A DNA stretch of 15,794 nt from Burkholderiales bacterium (GTDB lineage Bacteria; Pseudomonadota; Gammaproteobacteria; Burkholderiales; Burkholderiaceae_F). The stretch spans positions 8,873-24,666 of the forward strand of contig JAJPXW010000308.1 of NCBI GenBank assembly GCA_021205255.1. Reading direction: 5' to 3'. Of this stretch, positions 1 through 7,252 are shown in pieces (the first letter of the stretch is position 1; the number at the start of each line of letters is the position of its first letter). The notes beneath the pieces are model-generated. The model saw only the letters and a program-made list of their open reading frames with translations, was not told the DNA's origin and did no database searches. Made by a program: the position numbers and the translations under genes.

Positions 1-80
1 TAAGTTACTGTAGGTGAAAAAATTGGGAGCCCAATAGCAACGGGATCCGCCGAGGAGGGGTGATTGTCCCTAAATTTATA

Positions 81-108
81 TAAGCTTCTATAAGCTTCTA
101 TATAGAAG
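81..108. repeat. Tandem 10-mer running into a palindrome
   Basis: TAAGCTTCTA occurs twice without a gap (81-90, 91-100). The second copy runs into the perfect 14-bp palindrome CTTCTATATAGAAG (95-108). The arrangement looks like an operator or other protein-binding site. Its closeness to the HTH gene makes autoregulation conceivable, but nothing in the sequence shows that. Confidence 0.6.
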
Positions 109-142
109 AGGAGCCCCTTCCTAAAGTCGGGGCACCTCTTCT
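104..142. terminator. Hairpin, possible terminator
   Basis: AGAAGAGGAGCCCC (104-117) pairs with GGGGCACCTCTTCT (129-142): 14 bp with a single A/A mismatch and an 11-nt loop. No T-run follows directly on the plus strand. On the minus strand the tail is AT-rich (TATATAGAAGC). It may terminate transcripts entering from outside the window or be a structural element. Confidence 0.45.
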
Positions 143-441
143 CGATAGCCGATGAAAAGCCGGCCGATGAAAAAAAATTGTTAGTTCCTCCACCCCTTTC
201 GCTTTTTGGAAGCAGGTCCGAACTTGAAAAAGCCGAAAGATGGAGCTTTTGTTTTCTCTATAGGCTCGATTAGTGGTATTTGATAGCAAAAAGTAACCGT
301 TTAAGTGAAGTTAAGTGCTCGTAACTACGCCTAGAAGCTCACATAGAGTGATAAATTTACTATTATCGACAAATGGCTACTCAAAGTCTTGAGAAGTATG
401 GCCGGCTCGATAAGAAGTTTGATTTGAAGGAGATATTTCCA

Positions 442-717
442 ATGGCTGACGTTTTTACTTTGGAAGACTTGGAGGTAAAACTAAAGGTTGGTAAGAGAAC
501 CTTGTACAAGTACATTAAGGAAGGCCGTCTAGGCGCCTTGAAAGTTGGTCGTGGCTGGCGCATTCCGCTAGATGCGTATAACAAATTTCTAGCAGAAGGC
601 ATGAACAGCACTGAAATGAAAAGCCAAAAAAACGCCAAAAGCTCTTCAGCGGCAAAAGATGCCGTGAATGATCCGAAGCGCGGGGAGAAAAAAGAAACAG
701 TCCAGGAGGCGGTTTGA
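442..717 (+). CDS. Excisionase-type helix-turn-helix DNA-binding protein
   Basis: A 91-residue protein. Residues 4-52 match the small winged-helix domain of the excisionase/MerR-like HTH_17 family: FTLEDLEVKLKV then GKRTLYKYIKEGRLGALKVGRGWRIP. The recognition helix is around TLYKYIKEG and the wing is the VGRGWRIP turn. Residues 53-91 are a Ser/Lys/Glu-rich, probably disordered tail. The ORF opens at 373, but AAGGAG (427-432) sits 9 nt before the ATG at 442, while the upstream ATG has no ribosome binding site, so I start at 442. Such proteins act as plasmid replication or copy-control factors, recombination directionality factors, or repressors. A recombinase gene lies 1.7 kb downstream, so an excisionase role is possible. 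Which role applies cannot be read from the sequence. Confidence 0.8.
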   Translation: MADVFTLEDLEVKLKVGKRTLYKYIKEGRLGALKVGRGWRIPLDAYNKFLAEGMNSTEMKSQKNAKSSSAAKDAVNDPKRGEKKETVQEAV

Positions 718-991
718 GGCTTGAAATAAGGAATAAATTTTCTTTCATCGGCTAAAAGAGCAGAGAAAAAGTCACAAGCCTTCCACGCCGGGCGACTCCC
801 ATTCGGCAAATCAGACCCTGTAAATAGAAAAGCTAGCTATGCGCTGTGAGAGCTATTTGTTCTGCGCAAAGCTTTATGGGCATACATATATCCATATGCT
901 GGTAGAAGCATAAGCATGCTCATGGAGGTATAGGTAGACTTGGCTTAAAAGCCGATCCTGACACTTCCCTTTTCGAAGCGGGGATGAATTG

Positions 992-1168
992 ATGGCGACG
1001 GATTGGAGGAAACTTTATTTTTCAAAAGCCATTGCCTTTATGTCGGGAGGATTTGTCTCCGGCAGCTTCTCCAGCGACAGTGGATTCGCTGGAGGGATTA
1101 ACTATTTTTTCAAGAGCTGTACCCAGGCTGTTTCCAAAACTGAACCAATCCTCCAAGAGAGGTATTAG
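992..1168 (+). CDS. Possible small ORF, 58 aa, unknown
   Basis: An ATG-initiated reading frame of 58 codons ends at TAG 1166-1168. The peptide begins MATDWRKLYFSKAIAFMSGG, has a Gly/Ser/Phe-rich middle (about residues 19-36) and ends EPILQERY. Upstream GGGG (980-983) is at best a weak ribosome binding site. An open frame of this length can arise by chance, and two copies of the GGAGGATT-type motif lie within it, so it may be non-coding. I do not recognise the peptide. Confidence 0.2.
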   Translation: MATDWRKLYFSKAIAFMSGGFVSGSFSSDSGFAGGINYFFKSCTQAVSKTEPILQERY

Positions 1169-2111
1169 CAATTCGGGACCTTAAATTGAATTCTTGGAGT
1201 ACCAGCAAATTTCCTTTAAGTTTCCTTTGTTGCCTCCTTTCCTTTTCCTGACTGGACAGCGGGAATTGAAGCTGGTTAACTTTTCTTTCTCCAGGAAGAA
1301 GCCGAATGTCCTCATACCCTTGGGATTTGAGGTGATGGCACGATGGAAGTGAAGTTTCCTAGGAAAATTCCAATCTTTGGCTGGAGGATTATCAATCCGC
1401 TAGTTCCATATCTGTTCGCCAGCTAGGAACCAGTCATTTTTAAGCGCTGGTATTTCCAACTTAAATTGGATCTTTTAGGAGAAAAGATTTAGGAGATTAT
1501 TGGAGGATTTTCAGCTTTTTCTTGAAATTGTTCGAAATCGCCCTTTAATGCCAGTCTATTTTCCAGTAGTGCGTTGGTTAAGCAATACCTTTTTTTCTTC
1601 AAAGGCCACTGAAACCATTAATCCCTTGAAAACTTAAGTAACGAGCCAGGTACGGTTGAAAAGGAATGTTTGAGGTGGTCGAGCAGTGGATTTAGCTTCA
1701 TTTCAATGGCGGAATTTCCTACGGGCAGAGCGGGAATTGGTTTGGCCCGGGGAAGCTGCGAATTGGAATTTACTAAAAGAATTTTCCTTCATCGGGGAAG
1801 AAATATTCATTTGGAAATTCGATGGAAAGTCTTGCTTTGTCAGGTGAGGAGTAAAAAGGATGGAGTAGGGGAGGCCGAGGTTTTTGCCAGTAAGATGGAA
1901 GTTTCCGAACAGTATTTGTCCATGCCGGAAAAAGTAGCTGCCAATCACCACCCTGAAACAAAATTGCTGGACCGCCAATTGGAAATTTTGCTTCACTTGG
2001 CTTCTTTCTTCCCTGGAGTAGGTCTAGGAAAAAACGCATAGGCTATCAAAGAACAAATAGCCGGTTGCTAGGTGGTAAATTTATTTTCAAAGGCCTCGAA
2101 GAAAATACCAT

Positions 2112-2157
2112 ACTACTGATATATCTATACTTATATGTATATCAATATATGTATATA
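2112..2157. repeat. ATA-rich direct repeats, 14-bp period
   Basis: TATATGTATAT occurs at 2132-2142 and 2146-2156, 14 bp apart, preceded by GATATATCTATAC. Direct repeats upstream of a ParA/RHH operon resemble centromere or operator arrays bound by RHH partner proteins such as ParG or omega. That assignment is inference. Confidence 0.45.
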
Positions 2158-2333
2158 GGCATGTAGTAATATTGGCGTTGAAGTAATTTTCGGTTCGGGC
2201 ATGGCATCGCCAGGAATCCGAATTTCTATTAACGAATTTCCCGCATGAAGTCCTGGACTCATGAATAGACAAAGGAATCATGGTATATATACGTATGAGT
2301 AGGTCTACATGTGTCTATTATCAAGTGGATATG

Positions 2334-2357
2334 AGTGTATACTCAGAAATATACACT
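2334..2357. promoter_or_regulatory. Inverted repeat upstream of the recombinase gene
   Basis: AGTGTATA (2334-2341) and TATACACT (2350-2357) form a perfect 8-bp inverted repeat with an 8-nt spacer, ending 20 nt before the recombinase start codon. The adjoining AAGTGGATATG (2324-2334) recurs in reverse complement at 5497-5507, upstream of the exported-protein gene at 4792-5445. The position fits an operator over the recombinase/parA/RHH promoter, or an mRNA hairpin near its start. Confidence 0.5.
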
Positions 2358-2377
2358 TAACCTATGATGAAAGAGCC

Positions 2378-3319
2378 ATGGAAATCCTAGCCACAACGCC
2401 TTTCAGCACTGGAGCTATCGCCAAACAGGCAGTGACGAGCGACCTGCTAGTTAGGTTTGTTAATTACTTAGACGCCTCGCCAAAGACTGTGCAAAGCTAC
2501 ACCAAGTCGATCAAGCAGTTCTTTTCTTGGCTAGCGGGCAAGCATCTTAGCCAGCCCACTCGCCAGGACGTGCTTGCCTTCAGAGACGAGATCAAGACGG
2601 ATCACAAGCCGGCTACCGTGCAGGCGTACATCACCGCGGTCAGGCTTTTCTTTCAATGGACCGCATTGGAGGGTCTTTATCCAAATATTGCCGAACATGT
2701 GAAAAGCGTCAAAATTGACCGGGGTCATAAAAAAGACTATCTGACCAGCCATCAGGTAAAGAATGTCCTGGAGCTGGTGGACACCGACAACGAGGAAGGC
2801 CTTAGAAACTACGCCATTCTTGTCCTTATGTTTACTGGAGGGCTCAGGACAATTGAAGTAGTTAGAGCCGACATAGGCGATATCAGGACAGTTGGCGACA
2901 ACACTGTGCTTTTTATTCAAGGAAAAGGCCAGACGGAAAAAGGCAGCTTCATCAATTTGCAACCCGGAGTGGAGGATGCCATTAGGGCGTATCTGAAGTG
3001 CCGCCCTAAAGCTAAGGATCAAGATCCTCTTTTTTCATCGACTAGCAACCGCAACAAAGGTGGCAGGCTGACTACTAGGACTATCAGAGGCATGGTCAAG
3101 GCGGCATTTATGAAAGCGAATCTCTGCAGCGACCATCTTAGTGCCCATTCAACGCGCCATACCGCGGTGACGCTTTCGTTGCTTGCGGGAATTAGCTTGC
3201 AGGAAGTCCAGCAGTTCGCACGTCATAAGAATATCAGCACGACTCTTATCTATTCGCACAACTTGGACCGTGCGAAAAATCCGTGCGAAGCCACCATAGC
3301 CAAGGCTATTTTGGGTTGA
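2378..3319 (+). CDS. Tyrosine recombinase (XerC/XerD-like)
   Basis: A 313-residue site-specific recombinase of the phage-integrase family. The N-terminal core-binding SAM-like domain (about 17-110) includes SPKTVQSYTKSIKQFFSWL. The C-terminal catalytic domain shows the expected residues: Arg157 in GGLRTIEV, a Lys in the beta-hairpin FIQGKGQTEKG, His257 and Arg260 in HSTRH, His283 in ARHKN and nucleophile Tyr292 in TLIYSHN. All are present, so the enzyme should be active. The frame is open from an ATG at 2309, but the start at 2378 gives the usual Xer length and leaves the operator-like repeat untranslated; its ribosome site (GAAAGAG) is weak. It is the first gene of an operon with parA 19 nt downstream. 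On plasmids such enzymes resolve multimers; integration is the alternative. No crossover site was recognised. Confidence 0.92.
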   Translation: MEILATTPFSTGAIAKQAVTSDLLVRFVNYLDASPKTVQSYTKSIKQFFSWLAGKHLSQPTRQDVLAFRDEIKTDHKPATVQAYITAVRLFFQWTALEGLYPNIAEHVKSVKIDRGHKKDYLTSHQVKNVLELVDTDNEEGLRNYAILVLMFTGGLRTIEVVRADIGDIRTVGDNTVLFIQGKGQTEKGSFINLQPGVEDAIRAYLKCRPKAKDQDPLFSSTSNRNKGGRLTTRTIRGMVKAAFMKANLCSDHLSAHSTRHTAVTLSLLAGISLQEVQQFARHKNISTTLIYSHNLDRAKNPCEATIAKAILG

Positions 3320-3338
3320 GTTCGGAGGCAGTAGGGAA

Positions 3339-4097
3339 ATGATTGAGAAATTTGCGGTAGTCAACTTGAAAGGTGGTGTTGGAAAAACTACGACCGCCCA
3401 GGCATTAGGAGCCGGACTCAGGAAAAAAGGCCATAAGGTTCTATTCATCGACTTGGATGCGCAGTGCAACTTGACTCTTAGTCTGGGGATGCGTCCACCG
3501 GAAAAGTCCATCCTTGACGCACTGAAAGGCGAGTTGCCGTTGAAGGAAGTTATTGTGGCGACTGAGTTTGGGGATCTGGCGCCATCGTCGCCGGATCTGG
3601 CCGCGTTGGATCTCATCCTTACCAGTAAACGCAAGCAATACAGATTGAAGGAAGTTCTAAATACTGTTGGAGACGACTACGACTACGTGGTTATCGATAC
3701 TTCTCCTTCACTGGGAATAGCGACAATTAACGCTTTGACAGCGGCAGACAGCCTACTTATTCCAACTTTGGCCGACCGGTTTGGAATTGAAGCGATAGGA
3801 CAGGTGGGCGCGGCCATCCAGGACATTAAGCAGAGATGCAATGCTTCATTGGAAGTTAGAGGTTTTTTGGTCACAAGGCACAGGGCCAACACGGTAATTA
3901 GCAAAAAAGCCATTGAAAACCTGGAGGCGATAGCGGAAGTGCTGGGAACCAAGGTTTTCAACACCAAGATCAGGGAATGCGTGGCGCTGCAGAACGCCCA
4001 GATGATTAGCGAAGATATTTTTACCTACTCTCCCAGAAGCAATGCGGCACAAGACTACATGGCGCTACTGGAAGAGCTTTTGCAACAAGGAGACTGA
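3339..4097 (+). CDS. parA: ParA-family partition ATPase
   Basis: A 252-residue deviant-Walker ATPase of the ParA/MinD/Soj superfamily. The P-loop KGGVGKTT is at residues 11-18 with signature Lys11 and Lys16. The A' motif FIDLDAQ is at about 37-42 and Walker B VVIDTSPSLG at 117-126. No N-terminal HTH extension is present, so it is the short type (ParA Ib/ParF-like or Soj-like), which usually works with a small RHH or ParB partner. GGAGG (3324-3328) precedes the ATG by 10 nt. The gene lies between the recombinase (19 nt upstream) and the RHH gene (2 nt downstream), so the three are surely co-transcribed. Its likely job is ATP-driven segregation of this element by dynamic binding to the nucleoid. 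Confidence 0.95.
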   Translation: MIEKFAVVNLKGGVGKTTTAQALGAGLRKKGHKVLFIDLDAQCNLTLSLGMRPPEKSILDALKGELPLKEVIVATEFGDLAPSSPDLAALDLILTSKRKQYRLKEVLNTVGDDYDYVVIDTSPSLGIATINALTAADSLLIPTLADRFGIEAIGQVGAAIQDIKQRCNASLEVRGFLVTRHRANTVISKKAIENLEAIAEVLGTKVFNTKIRECVALQNAQMISEDIFTYSPRSNAAQDYMALLEELLQQGD

Positions 4098-4099
4098 AG

Positions 4100-4534
4100 A
4101 TGACGAAGAAAGAACTTGACTACGACAGTAGCGACATTCTTAAGCAACTGCAGGAGAAAAAAGCACATCCGGCTGGTACCGCCGTCGGTAAATTTATAGA
4201 CGTGCCTAGTGAGGAAAAGAAGGCTGATACGCCTTTGGAAGCTGAACAGGAGACCAAGGCGCCACCTGAACGAAAAGTCGCGGCGCAGCAAACTAAACCG
4301 AGCTTTGTCCGTGCCGGAGAATATGTTGTCGATGAGGAAAGCATCGAGGTTCCGGAAGGCTACAAGGTGAACCCCGTAGTTGTGGAAAAGATGACTCGGA
4401 GAGTGAACCTGCTGATGAAGCCTAGCGTTTTCAATGCCCTGAAGGAATACGGGGACAAGCACAATGTAAGCTTCAATAAGCTAGCGAACCAGGCAATGAG
4501 CAACTTTCTCAAGGAAGTCGGGGCCAAGTCCTAA
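4100..4534 (+). CDS. Ribbon-helix-helix partner of ParA (centromere-binding candidate)
   Basis: A 144-residue protein with a long, charged, probably disordered N-terminal half (1-85). The C-terminal segment (about 99-138) reads as a ribbon-helix-helix fold: strand RRVNLLMKPS, helix FNALKEYGDKHN, turn VSFNK, helix LANQAMSNFLKE. A small RHH protein directly behind a short ParA matches the ParF/ParG and delta/omega partition layouts, where the RHH protein binds centromere repeats upstream of the operon, represses it and stimulates the ATPase through a flexible tail. Here the flexible region is unusually long. AAGGAG (4088-4093) lies 6 nt before the ATG, and the gene starts 2 nt after the parA stop. 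It is not a ParB of the spo0J type. Its binding sites may be the ATA-rich repeats upstream. Confidence 0.75.
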   Translation: MTKKELDYDSSDILKQLQEKKAHPAGTAVGKFIDVPSEEKKADTPLEAEQETKAPPERKVAAQQTKPSFVRAGEYVVDEESIEVPEGYKVNPVVVEKMTRRVNLLMKPSVFNALKEYGDKHNVSFNKLANQAMSNFLKEVGAKS

Positions 4535-4604
4535 GAAAGTCATTATTTCTGTACGAGAATCTAAAGGTATTGCTTTCGCATTTCCTATTGATATGAGGAT
4601 GTAG

Positions 4605-4628
4605 ATACATATATATGGATATATGTAT
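4605..4628. repeat. Inverted repeat in an ATA-rich block
   Basis: ATACATATAT (4605-4614) and ATATATGTAT (4619-4628) form a perfect 10-bp inverted repeat around ATGG. The 18-mer ATATGGATATATGTATGC at 4613-4630 occurs again in reverse complement at 880-897. It lies between two convergent genes, so it may help terminate transcription from both sides or bind protein. Confidence 0.55.
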
Positions 4629-4683
4629 GCATATAATCATATTAAAATAGATAGAGTATTCAATTTATGTCGAAGAGAAACGA

Positions 4684-4713
4684 AAGGAGCTCCTGTTTTA
4701 ATGGGGGCTCCTT
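4684..4713. terminator. Hairpin between convergent genes
   Basis: AAGGAGCTCC (4684-4693) pairs with GGGGCTCCTT (4704-4713), 10 bp with one G-T wobble and a 10-nt loop. The position between the RHH gene end (4534) and the end of the minus-strand exported-protein gene (4792) suits a bidirectional terminator. There is no strong T-run on either side, so efficiency is uncertain. Confidence 0.5.
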
Positions 4714-4791
4714 GGCTACCAGTATTCTTCTCTAGCTACTCCAATTCATTAGTCGCTAAGTTGTTTTATTTGGAATTGGTGCTGACACTAA

Positions 4792-5445
4792 CTACAGGAG
4801 ACCGTCTAATTTTCCTTGACGTTCCTTTGATTCTTCTGCTTCCTTAGCTGCTTTTTCAGCGTCTGCCTTTGCGGTTTCCTTGGCCATGAGCTCGTCCGAC
4901 AGCGAGTAGAGGATGCGGCAGAAGGTAGGAGGGATATATTTATTGCCAGTACCTGCTAGAACTTGAATATTCCCTGATTTCCAAAGCCGGTCGCCGTCTG
5001 GCGTTATCTCAGGCTTGCCCCAGGTCTTCTCTAAAGACGAGAGATAGTCTGGGACTAATTTCCTATTAGCTACAAAGATTTCTACTTCCACTACTACGTA
5101 GTTCTCTGCCTCTTTACCTGCGTGGATAGATGGATCTTGGATTTGATGTCTCTCCTCGGTAGTTCTGGCACGGAAGAAGGTGATGCCAGGATTGCCTGGG
5201 AGTCCTAAGCACTCTCCATGCGTAAAAACTTCAGTTGATCCCATATCTTCCGCACATTTTTTGGCGCGAAGCTTAGCTACAACCTCTCCAAAGGTAGTTC
5301 GACCTAAGGTGGCAATACCGAGAATTGGCTTCTGATCCGGTGAATCTGCACCCATGGCCAATGACGGTGTTCCTAGCATGCTGGCCAACGCAATAGTGGC
5401 TAGCCACAGGGAGTTCCTAATGTATTTTTTAGCCAGAGTTTTCAT
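4792..5445 (-). CDS. Exported LPGNP-domain protein with coiled-coil tail
   Basis: A 217-residue protein with a clear signal peptide: basic MKTLAKKYIRNS, a hydrophobic stretch to about residue 27 and probable cleavage near SLA-MG or AMG-ADS. The mature part carries a domain shared with three other proteins here. It has KPILG at 39-43, TTFGEVVAKLRAKKC with Cys64, the signature ECLGLPGNPGITF with Cys79, LEKTWGKP at 138-145, a Trp at 155 and Cys176. The last 35 residues are an Ala/Glu/Lys-rich helix that could form a coiled coil, ending KLDGLL. AAAGG stands 5 nt before the start codon. It is probably periplasmic with a Cys64-Cys79 disulfide. I do not recognise the family, and function is unknown. 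Confidence 0.8.
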   Translation of the reverse strand: MKTLAKKYIRNSLWLATIALASMLGTPSLAMGADSPDQKPILGIATLGRTTFGEVVAKLRAKKCAEDMGSTEVFTHGECLGLPGNPGITFFRARTTEERHQIQDPSIHAGKEAENYVVVEVEIFVANRKLVPDYLSSLEKTWGKPEITPDGDRLWKSGNIQVLAGTGNKYIPPTFCRILYSLSDELMAKETAKADAEKAAKEAEESKERQGKLDGLL

Positions 5446-5860
5446 AGTGACCTTTCCATAGGTTTAAGTTCGTAAACAGAATAGCTATTAAGTTATACCC
5501 ATATCCACTTAAACTTCATATTCAGTATCTTATTTTGCTATCGATGTTTAATGGGCTTTGAATAAAATTCGCCTTTTATGGATTATTTTCAAAAGAAATT
5601 GGCTTCTGTAGTCGATACCTCTGTGCAGTCGTTTTTGTTTTCATAGGTCAATTGAAAGCATTATATATGCAACTACTAATATACATATACATATATGATT
5701 ATGAGTATAATAGGATGCCTTTATTTGCATAGGTGGATGGATCTTTCGGATCTCGTACCTGGACCATGGAATTTTGTTAGGAAGGTCTAGGATTTGTTTT
5801 GAAATTGTTCAAGGAGGCTATGAAGTTCTCCCTTGGAAAAATGAGGAGCCGTAGGAGGTT
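5446..5860. other. Divergent intergenic region with ATA-rich block
   Basis: This 415-bp gap separates divergently oriented genes and must hold promoters in both directions. The AAGTGGATATG motif (minus strand, 5497-5507) lies about 50 bp upstream of the exported-protein start. An ATA-rich block runs from 5661 to 5712 and includes ATATACATATACATATAT. A 17-codon leader ORF is annotated separately at its right end. Confidence 0.5.
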
Positions 5861-5873
5861 ATGGCAACCATGA
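5820..5873 (+). CDS. Possible 17-aa leader peptide overlapping the next gene
   Basis: An ATG behind AAGGAGG (5811-5817) opens a 17-codon frame, MKFSLGKMRSRRRLWQP, ending at TGA 5871-5873. That stop overlaps the ATG at 5870 of the following gene as ATGA. The frame contains AGG-AGC-CGT-AGG-AGG, a cluster of Arg codons mostly of a type rare in many bacteria. Its AGGAGG also serves as a potential ribosome site for the next gene. The layout suggests translational coupling or attenuation. The 2-nt gap between AAGGAGG and ATG is tighter than optimal. Coding status is unproven. Confidence 0.35.
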   Translation: MKFSLGKMRSRRRLWQP

Positions 5874-7252
5874 GTAAATACGAATTGAAGCTTCCCGAGT
5901 CGGCTAAAGGCATAGTGGTGGACCTTGGAGGTCAAAAAGTAACCCTAGCCGAATACAAGAAAGTACTGGAGAACTCCGTAATAGAGACCGAAGAACAGAG
6001 GAAGCAAGCCCAAACAGTCCTTGACCTCTTTGCGAAATATGGAAAATACGCTCCTCCAGGCTCGCTAGGCATTAGAACCCTTGCGGAACTCAAGCAGTGG
6101 CTAGGCAAAGTTGATTTGCACAAAGCGGTGGAGAGGGGTAGGGCATTGACCAACGAGCTGGTGAAAGCGGACGATAGCATGGATGTGGTCAACTACAAGG
6201 GCAACTCCTACATGCGTGGAGAAATGTTCTCCGGCCTATTGGCCGAAGCGCTGCTTGAACAGGGAATGCCGAAAAACCTAGCCATTATTGTCGCAATGGA
6301 GGTTCTCGGAAGTGTCGTGGAAATAAACACGGCTAGCGGCAATATTGATGACCCCAACAAAGCTATTAAGGTGAAATTCAAGGAGACCAACGCAGATTCT
6401 TCGAAGGGAGAAAAAATGGAAACCAAAGATATAGCGGGGGAACCGCAAACAGTAGAAGAATGGAACGAGGAGCAAAAGTTTTTTTCACCTCTACATGCTC
6501 ATAAAGTTAACGGAGAATATTGCCTCGCTATAGAGAGCGTAAAGCGGCTAATTAAATTCTGTGCCTGCCAATTGCCACACAAGGAGGCGGAGGAACTAAT
6601 AAAAACATCAACTGAAATCATTGAGCAAATGGAAAAAGCCACAAACACAGTTGACGAAATAGTTAAGAAACACGGCCTGTCACCCTCTGATTCAAACGCA
6701 CTTGGCAAGTCTTTCAGGAAGGCTTTCGTAAATGCGAATCAGGAGATTTCAACAAAGGATTCGGAGCAAATAGAGAAAAAATCCGAAGAAAAAGACATAG
6801 AGCAAAAGGAGGAGAGCGAAATCGATCTTGAAGAAGTAGCAATAGAGTACAACCGTATTTATATAGATTCGTGGGCTATAAGACAGTGGGGAGAGTCCAA
6901 AGGTGGACCAGCTAAGGATGTATGCAAGGATTTAGCCGACTACATGGATTCAGACCAGTTCAAAAAAGCGGTGTACGCAGATGAAAAAATTCGTCTTGAA
7001 GAATTACTAACGGATGTATTTTGTATTGACCCCGCACCCATTGAAGTAGACCAAGAGGGCAAACCAGCAATCACTAACGGCGGTGAGGTTGTCAGAAAGT
7101 GTCTCTATATGATTAGTAAATATGGCAGGTCAGAAGATGGATTTATCTTTCTAACGCATCTCCTAAGAGAAGTATTGAAATACGACAATAGAAGTGACGA
7201 GGCACTTGCTGAAATCTATAACCTCCTAACAGGCGAAAGCAAACTTGAATAA
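5861..7252 (+). CDS. Hypothetical protein, 463 aa, unknown function
   Basis: I do not recognise this protein. It is soluble by appearance: no signal peptide, no membrane segments, acidic and helix-rich. Residues 1-175 form one apparent domain (TLAEYKKVLENSVIETEEQRKQAQ, a glycine-bearing KYGKYAPPGSLG loop at 59-70, a hydrophobic helix NLAIIVAMEVLGSVVEI at 139-155). Residues 195-295 are a second helical part with C221, C234 and C236. A Lys/Glu/Gln-rich linker (297-322) leads to a C-terminal helical domain (323-463). ATG 5861 follows AGGAGG by only 2 nt and ATG 5870 by 11 nt, so the start may be 5870. Codons become visibly more A-rich after about 6370, suggesting a fusion of parts of different origin. 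A strong terminator follows, so the gene is its own transcription unit. A plasmid maintenance or replication role is possible but unsupported by any motif. Confidence 0.75.
   Translation: MATMSKYELKLPESAKGIVVDLGGQKVTLAEYKKVLENSVIETEEQRKQAQTVLDLFAKYGKYAPPGSLGIRTLAELKQWLGKVDLHKAVERGRALTNELVKADDSMDVVNYKGNSYMRGEMFSGLLAEALLEQGMPKNLAIIVAMEVLGSVVEINTASGNIDDPNKAIKVKFKETNADSSKGEKMETKDIAGEPQTVEEWNEEQKFFSPLHAHKVNGEYCLAIESVKRLIKFCACQLPHKEAEELIKTSTEIIEQMEKATNTVDEIVKKHGLSPSDSNALGKSFRKAFVNANQEISTKDSEQIEKKSEEKDIEQKEESEIDLEEVAIEYNRIYIDSWAIRQWGESKGGPAKDVCKDLADYMDSDQFKKAVYADEKIRLEELLTDVFCIDPAPIEVDQEGKPAITNGGEVVRKCLYMISKYGRSEDGFIFLTHLLREVLKYDNRSDEALAEIYNLLTGESKLE

Larger units (their letters stand above)
1..441. 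other. Non-coding leader upstream of the HTH gene
   Basis: No ORF here has a credible start or recognisable product. The stretch holds a near-palindrome ATTGGG-AG-CCCAAT (22-35), an exact tandem 10-mer (81-100), a 14-bp palindrome, a strong hairpin (104-142) and two copies of GCCGATGAAAA (149-159 and 162-172). The remainder up to the HTH gene is AT-rich and could contain its promoter, but I see no clear -35/-10 pair. The strong ribosome binding site at 427-432 lies at its end. Confidence 0.5.
718..2377. other. Long gene-poor region, candidate origin/centromere
   Basis: About 1.66 kb without a convincing gene. It contains the octamer GGAGGATT at 1046, 1383 and 1502 and in reverse at 1147-1154, with variants at 1005 and 1091. 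It has three TTTCCTTT copies (1210, 1221, 1238) in a pyrimidine-rich tract, a 12-bp palindrome TTTCCTAGGAAA (1355-1366) and CCAATTGG (1975-1982). ATA-rich blocks lie near 880-900, 2112-2157 and 2283-2356. A gene-free region with short repeats between a DNA-binding protein gene and a partition operon is typical of plasmid replication origins and centromeres. No iteron array is regular enough to prove it. Confidence 0.35.

Noticed and set aside
381..809. 142-aa minus-strand frame over the HTH gene
   Set aside because: Antisense shadow of a well-supported gene; composition is not protein-like.
1670..2041. 123-aa plus-strand open frame
   Set aside because: It starts at TTG without a ribosome site, the product has no recognisable features, and frames overlap on the other strand. 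More likely chance in a gene-poor region.
2531..3022. 163-aa minus-strand frame inside the recombinase
   Set aside because: Antisense to a gene with all catalytic residues intact.
3149..3634. 161-aa minus-strand frame across recombinase and parA
   Set aside because: Overlaps two confident genes on the other strand; no family features.
4623..4847. 74-aa plus-strand frame in the convergent gap
   Set aside because: Begins inside an ATA-rich inverted repeat, has no ribosome site, and runs into the end of the opposing gene.
1522..5810. 12-mer TTGAAATTGTTC shared by 1522-1533 and 5799-5810
   Set aside because: Several exact 12-mer pairs are expected by chance in a window of this size, and the flanks do not match.
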